Assembly (NCBI GenBank): GCA_024763075.1
Contig: JANTGF010000011.1
Span: forward strand, 16,364 to 80,363
Length of the DNA: 64,000 nucleotides
DNA from: Bacteroidales bacterium
GTDB taxonomy: Bacteria; Bacteroidota; Bacteroidia; Bacteroidales; VadinHA17
Direction of reading: 5' to 3'
Below, piece after piece: positions 61,322-64,000 of this stretch. A program made the position numbers and the translations under genes. A model generated the notes under the pieces. That model saw only the letters and a program-made list of their open reading frames with translations. It did no database searches and was not told the origin of the DNA. Position 1 is the stretch's first letter. Each line of letters opens with the position of its first letter.

Positions 61322-63070
61322 TTAATTTAATTTTACCATTGATCCCTTTATTTCAGCTATTGCACTTGTTGAAAGTTCAGCCCCTGAAGCCCCTTCGGCT
61401 TTAAATTTCACACTGGCTTTAGCATTTACATTTGTTCCTTCAATGTTTACATCTCCGGAAGCCTTGATGTTAATATCCGATGCGCTTTCCATTGAAATTC
61501 CATCGGAATCCATTTCTATCTTGTTGCTATTCTCATCCTCAATAAGTATACTTCCTTCATCGTCACTGATAACAATCTTGTTTCCATTGGGTGTTTTGAT
61601 AGTGGTACTGATTTTATCATCATCAAAAAGAACTTTCATACCACTGCGGGTGACAAATCCTTTTTCATTATTATCATCACTTTCTGTTAAGGGTGCCGGT
61701 TTTGCACTGCTATTGAGCATTCCCAACACTATCGGGTCCCGGGGGTCATCATTCAGAAAACCGACAATTACTTCATCCCTGATTTCAGGCCTGAAAAATG
61801 AGCCCCTGTTATCACCTGCATCAAGGGTGGAAACTCTGGCCCATATCCCTTCATCCTCATTATGTAGGATGGGACATTTTACTTTGATTCTGTTCTCGCC
61901 ATCAGGGTCACCTTCAAGGGTGGTTACTATCCCGATTTGTAAGCCATTTACACCGGGCAATAATCCTGCTGCTTTCGTATCAATAATTTCTTTTGACTGA
62001 CTGAACCAATCCGGAGAAAGACCGGTGAAAATATCAGTTGTCCATTGATTATCAGCGAACTGGTGTGTTATACCGGAAACGAACATCTTTCCGTAAAACC
62101 GTTCACCAACACCCTCCAACTCAATGGTATCACCGGGTTTTATTTCCGAAAATCCCTTGCAACGTACTCTTCCTCTGATTTTTGATAAAGAACTTTTTAA
62201 AGCGGCTGCATCGGCCCATGCCTGCAATTCCTGTTCGCTCACCCTTCCTCCATGTTTTAGCTCCAGATTTTCAAGGTCAATTACTTCGGCAAGGTCTTCT
62301 TCCTGCAGGTTTCCTGCCTGATCAATTCCGGGATCTTCTGCTTCTGATTCTACTACCTCCTGATTGCTGTAATCCCATGAATTTCCTTTGATCGAAGAGT
62401 ACTGGTTCCTTGCATCCATCTCCAACTCGAACTCCAGAACTGTGGCACCGTAAATCAATGTCAAAATTGCCTGAGATTCAATTGTTGGTTTTTTTATTTT
62501 TATCTCACCATCATCCGGAATTACAAGCATTCCGTTTTTTTCAGCCCTGCTAACTATAAAGTCCCAGTCGGTGCAATAATACTGAACCATTTCCTTGTGG
62601 GTTTCTGAAGTGTTCTCTACTATATTATTCTGTCCGTACTCACTAATAATATCTTCAATTAATTCATTGTCAGTCATTTCTGTAAAGTATCGATTCTTTC
62701 TCCCACTTGTCATTTTTACCGATACGTCTTTTGCTTCCACTACAAGCACAGGTGGCTTATCTCTTTTTGCTTTCAACCCGTGCTTGATGACAATGCCTTT
62801 AAATATGGTTTCGACATCGCCATGATAACCAGCTTTAATCTCTATTTCCTTTCCGGGGATAAAAAATTCCTCATTGCTCAGGGGAAAGTCTTCTGCTGCC
62901 GGATCTCCATCCAGCAATATGATCTGGGCATAGGGAATTTTATTTACTGATTTTGAAATTATCACTGATAATACATTTTGTGCACGGTTAAGCTGATTAC
63001 CATCTGAAAAAATCTGGAAATCAGGCAGGTCCGATGGACGAGAAGTGGGTATGGTTCTCTGTGTTGCCAT
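61322..63070 (-). CDS. VgrG/gp27-gp5-like spike protein (Afp8-like)
   Basis: 582 residues. The first 360 residues form the gp27-like base (IEIKAGYHGDVETIFKGIVIKH, TEMTDNELIEDIISEYG, YYCTDWDFIVSRAEKNGMLV). An OB fold lies at about 375-460 (GIVTTLEGDPDGENRIKVKCPIL, WARVSTLDAGDNRG, VIVGFLNDDPRDPIVLG). The C-terminal 110 residues form a triple-stranded beta-helix of short alternating repeats (NKIVISDDEGSILIEDENSNKIEMDSDG). A trimer forms the central spike, tipped by the PAAR protein of the next gene. Confidence 0.92.
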   Translation of the reverse strand: MATQRTIPTSRPSDLPDFQIFSDGNQLNRAQNVLSVIISKSVNKIPYAQIILLDGDPAAEDFPLSNEEFFIPGKEIEIKAGYHGDVETIFKGIVIKHGLKAKRDKPPVLVVEAKDVSVKMTSGRKNRYFTEMTDNELIEDIISEYGQNNIVENTSETHKEMVQYYCTDWDFIVSRAEKNGMLVIPDDGEIKIKKPTIESQAILTLIYGATVLEFELEMDARNQYSSIKGNSWDYSNQEVVESEAEDPGIDQAGNLQEEDLAEVIDLENLELKHGGRVSEQELQAWADAAALKSSLSKIRGRVRCKGFSEIKPGDTIELEGVGERFYGKMFVSGITHQFADNQWTTDIFTGLSPDWFSQSKEIIDTKAAGLLPGVNGLQIGIVTTLEGDPDGENRIKVKCPILHNEDEGIWARVSTLDAGDNRGSFFRPEIRDEVIVGFLNDDPRDPIVLGMLNSSAKPAPLTESDDNNEKGFVTRSGMKVLFDDDKISTTIKTPNGNKIVISDDEGSILIEDENSNKIEMDSDGISMESASDINIKASGDVNIEGTNVNAKASVKFKAEGASGAELSTSAIAEIKGSMVKLN

Positions 63071-63071
63071 A

Positions 63072-63737
63072 TTAAGTTGTTAAAGGCGGAAAATAAATTT
63101 TTTGACCGGTTTGGAGTTTTTTAAAATTCTTAAGTTTGTTTATTTCAGCTACCTGATAGTAATATTTTGAATCGCCATAAATCTTATTTACCATTAAAGG
63201 GAGTGTGTCTCCGTCTTTTACCACTCTCAAATGGCTTAGATCGGGAGAGGTACTGTCTTCCTGCGAGGCCCTGAGTTTATCTTCTATAAAGCCGGTAAAA
63301 CCTGCTATGATCTTTGCTCTCAGGGATTTTCCTTCGGGACTGAAAAGGCTGTGTTTTATGTTTGCCGTTTTTAGTACACATTTAAAGATCAGCGAACCCC
63401 AGATAATTTTTAAATACCGGGGTCTGTGCTCATCTCCCTGGTACTCATAGGCTACGTTTAGAAACTCTTTTACTTTCTTAGCCACATCCACGGTATTGCC
63501 AGAGGCACCGGTACCGTCAATGGTGAAGTCCAGCGTAAGATCCTGAGGTTTCAGCCTTTGGAAAGTAGGTGAACTTCCGGAGGTACCCGAACCACTGGTG
63601 TCATCACTTTCCACCTCATATTTAAGGGAATACTGCTCAGGGTTGAACATGGCAATGAAAATGTTGCTGTCCTTATCCCTGTACTCCGCATCGCGATATG
63701 CCTCGATGATTAATTTTTCCAGTTTACCTGAAGTCAT
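63072..63737 (-). CDS. LysM tube-adaptor protein (Afp7-like)
   Basis: 221 residues. The N-terminal 160 residues match the CIS tube family (FNPEQYSLKYEVE, TFQRLKPQDLTLDFTIDGTGASG, VKEFLNVAYEYQGDEHRPRYLKIIWG). The C-terminal 55 residues are a LysM domain (HLRVVKDGDTLPLMVNKIYGDSKYYYQVAEINKLKNFKKLQTGQKIYFPP). Such proteins are thought to join the inner tube to the baseplate hub, as gp53/gp54-like elements do. It overlaps the preceding DUF5908 gene by one base (TAATG) and lies a base or two before the spike gene. Confidence 0.92.
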   Translation of the reverse strand: MTSGKLEKLIIEAYRDAEYRDKDSNIFIAMFNPEQYSLKYEVESDDTSGSGTSGSSPTFQRLKPQDLTLDFTIDGTGASGNTVDVAKKVKEFLNVAYEYQGDEHRPRYLKIIWGSLIFKCVLKTANIKHSLFSPEGKSLRAKIIAGFTGFIEDKLRASQEDSTSPDLSHLRVVKDGDTLPLMVNKIYGDSKYYYQVAEINKLKNFKKLQTGQKIYFPPLTT

Positions 63738-63898
63738 TAGCGTTCATTTTTACGTTTCAATATTTCCAGAACCTGTGCCACACATTCCCTGACAATCTCT
63801 TCTTTTTCAGCTCTGCGGTCCCGGCTGCCGGACTGGCCTTCCGATGCCCTGTCCCGTACCGTTGCTTTTACTACCAATTCTCTGATTTCAATAGGCAT
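63737..63898 (-). CDS. DUF5908 small protein of the eCIS locus (position of Afp6)
   Basis: 53 residues, read on the minus strand from the ATG at 63898 to TAA at 63739-63737. It begins MPIEIRELVVKATV and continues as a charged helix (RAEKEEIVRECVAQVLEILKRK). That start is the signature of DUF5908, a tiny family found next to eCIS tube and LysM genes in Bacteroidota. It overlaps the LysM gene by one base (TAATG). It may act as a tube- or baseplate-associated assembly factor; no activity is known. Confidence 0.85.
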   Translation of the reverse strand: MPIEIRELVVKATVRDRASEGQSGSRDRRAEKEEIVRECVAQVLEILKRKNER

Positions 63899-63901
63899 GG
63901 C

Positions 63902-64000
63902 TTATACTTTTGTAAAATATTTGTAAGCAATCTCAATTGTATCCACCACTACTTCATTTTTTGATGCATCCAGATTGGAAATGTCCCATTTTACCGGATA
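63902..64000 (-). CDS. eCIS inner-tube protein, C-terminal fragment (start outside window)
   Basis: The last 32 residues of a minus-strand gene whose beginning lies beyond position 64000. YPVKWDISNLDASKNEVVVD followed by TIEIAYKYFTKV and stop is the usual end of gp19-like tube proteins (Afp1/Afp5, T4 gp19), with the P-x-K-W and T-I-E-I-x-Y segments conserved. Its stop lies 3 bp before the DUF5908 start. The rest of the tube and the sheath genes should follow upstream, outside the window. Confidence 0.85.
   Translation of the reverse strand, partial: YPVKWDISNLDASKNEVVVDTIEIAYKYFTKV

Noticed and set aside
44937..64000. Type VI secretion system or prophage
   Set aside because: PAAR, spike, gp25 and ATPase also occur in T6SS, but no TssJLM membrane complex or ClpV is seen and the ATPase is of the eCIS type. 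No head, terminase or integrase genes are present, so a phage is not supported.

Overview
The window looks like a chromosomal segment of a facultatively anaerobic member of the Bacteroidota, most likely a Bacteroidales/Marinilabiliales-type heterotroph. The reasons are: an AT-rich genome with few Shine-Dalgarno sites, promoters of the Bacteroidota type (TTTG, about 20 bp, TAnnTTTG), many lipoproteins with a short signal peptide, a type IX secretion sorting domain on a CotH protein, a fused CcoN-CcoO cbb3 oxidase, and sugar-related secreted enzymes (GH43-like propellers, sialate O-acetylesterase, DUF4838). No tRNA, rRNA, CRISPR array, insertion sequence or integrase was recognised.

Layout. 1-3.2 kb (+): end of an unrecognised protein, two secreted beta-propeller glycosidase-like proteins, then a DNPH1-like nucleotide N-hydrolase overlapping a small conserved protein. 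3.4-5.1 kb (+): dynamin-like GTPase. 5.4-14.3 kb (-): secreted hydrolase plus CotH protein, a SpoIIAA-like protein, a sulfotransferase, and a three-gene biotin-dependent acyl-CoA carboxylase. 14.5-15.1 kb (+): an approximately 500-nt apparently non-coding transcription unit with promoter, many short helices with GNRA loops, and a strong terminator. 15.2-24.2 kb (-): a complete cbb3 oxidase locus (ccoI, ccoS, ccoNO, ccoQ, ccoP, terminator, ccoG, ccoH, TauE/SafE-like gene, cytochrome c lipoprotein). 24.7-32.2 kb (+): acetate/butyrate acyl-phosphate cluster (pta, a divergent 3-hydroxyacyl-CoA dehydrogenase, ackA, ptb, buk), a sialate O-acetylesterase and a methyltransferase. 32.2-32.7 kb: repeat-rich spacer. 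32.7-39.6 kb (-): DUF4838 protein, two unrecognised genes, a DUF6345 lipoprotein with a possible caspase-like dyad, and a patatin-like lipase.

39.9-64 kb (-): one end of an extracellular contractile injection system (eCIS, Afp/PVC/AlgoCIS family). Reading with transcription from the right edge: tube protein (cut by the window), DUF5908 protein, LysM tube-adaptor, spike, PAAR tip, gp25 baseplate, two baseplate-J-like giants, a 1358-residue PKD protein, tape-measure/terminator-type protein, AAA+ ATPase, an HExxH protein and a DUF4157 protein. These last two share a KAVAN tag near the N terminus. After a 354-bp gap comes a compact set: cytosolic amidase with SH3 domain, DUF5675 protein with an L,D-transpeptidase-like His/Cys signature, a four-helix membrane protein and two DUF4230 proteins. 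I infer that this set could be a release (lysis) or envelope module for the particle. The sheath and cap genes would lie beyond position 64000.

The strongest candidates for something undescribed are the structured RNA at 14.6-15.1 kb, the KAVAN-tagged putative cargo of the eCIS, and the amidase/DUF5675/DUF4230 module beside it.
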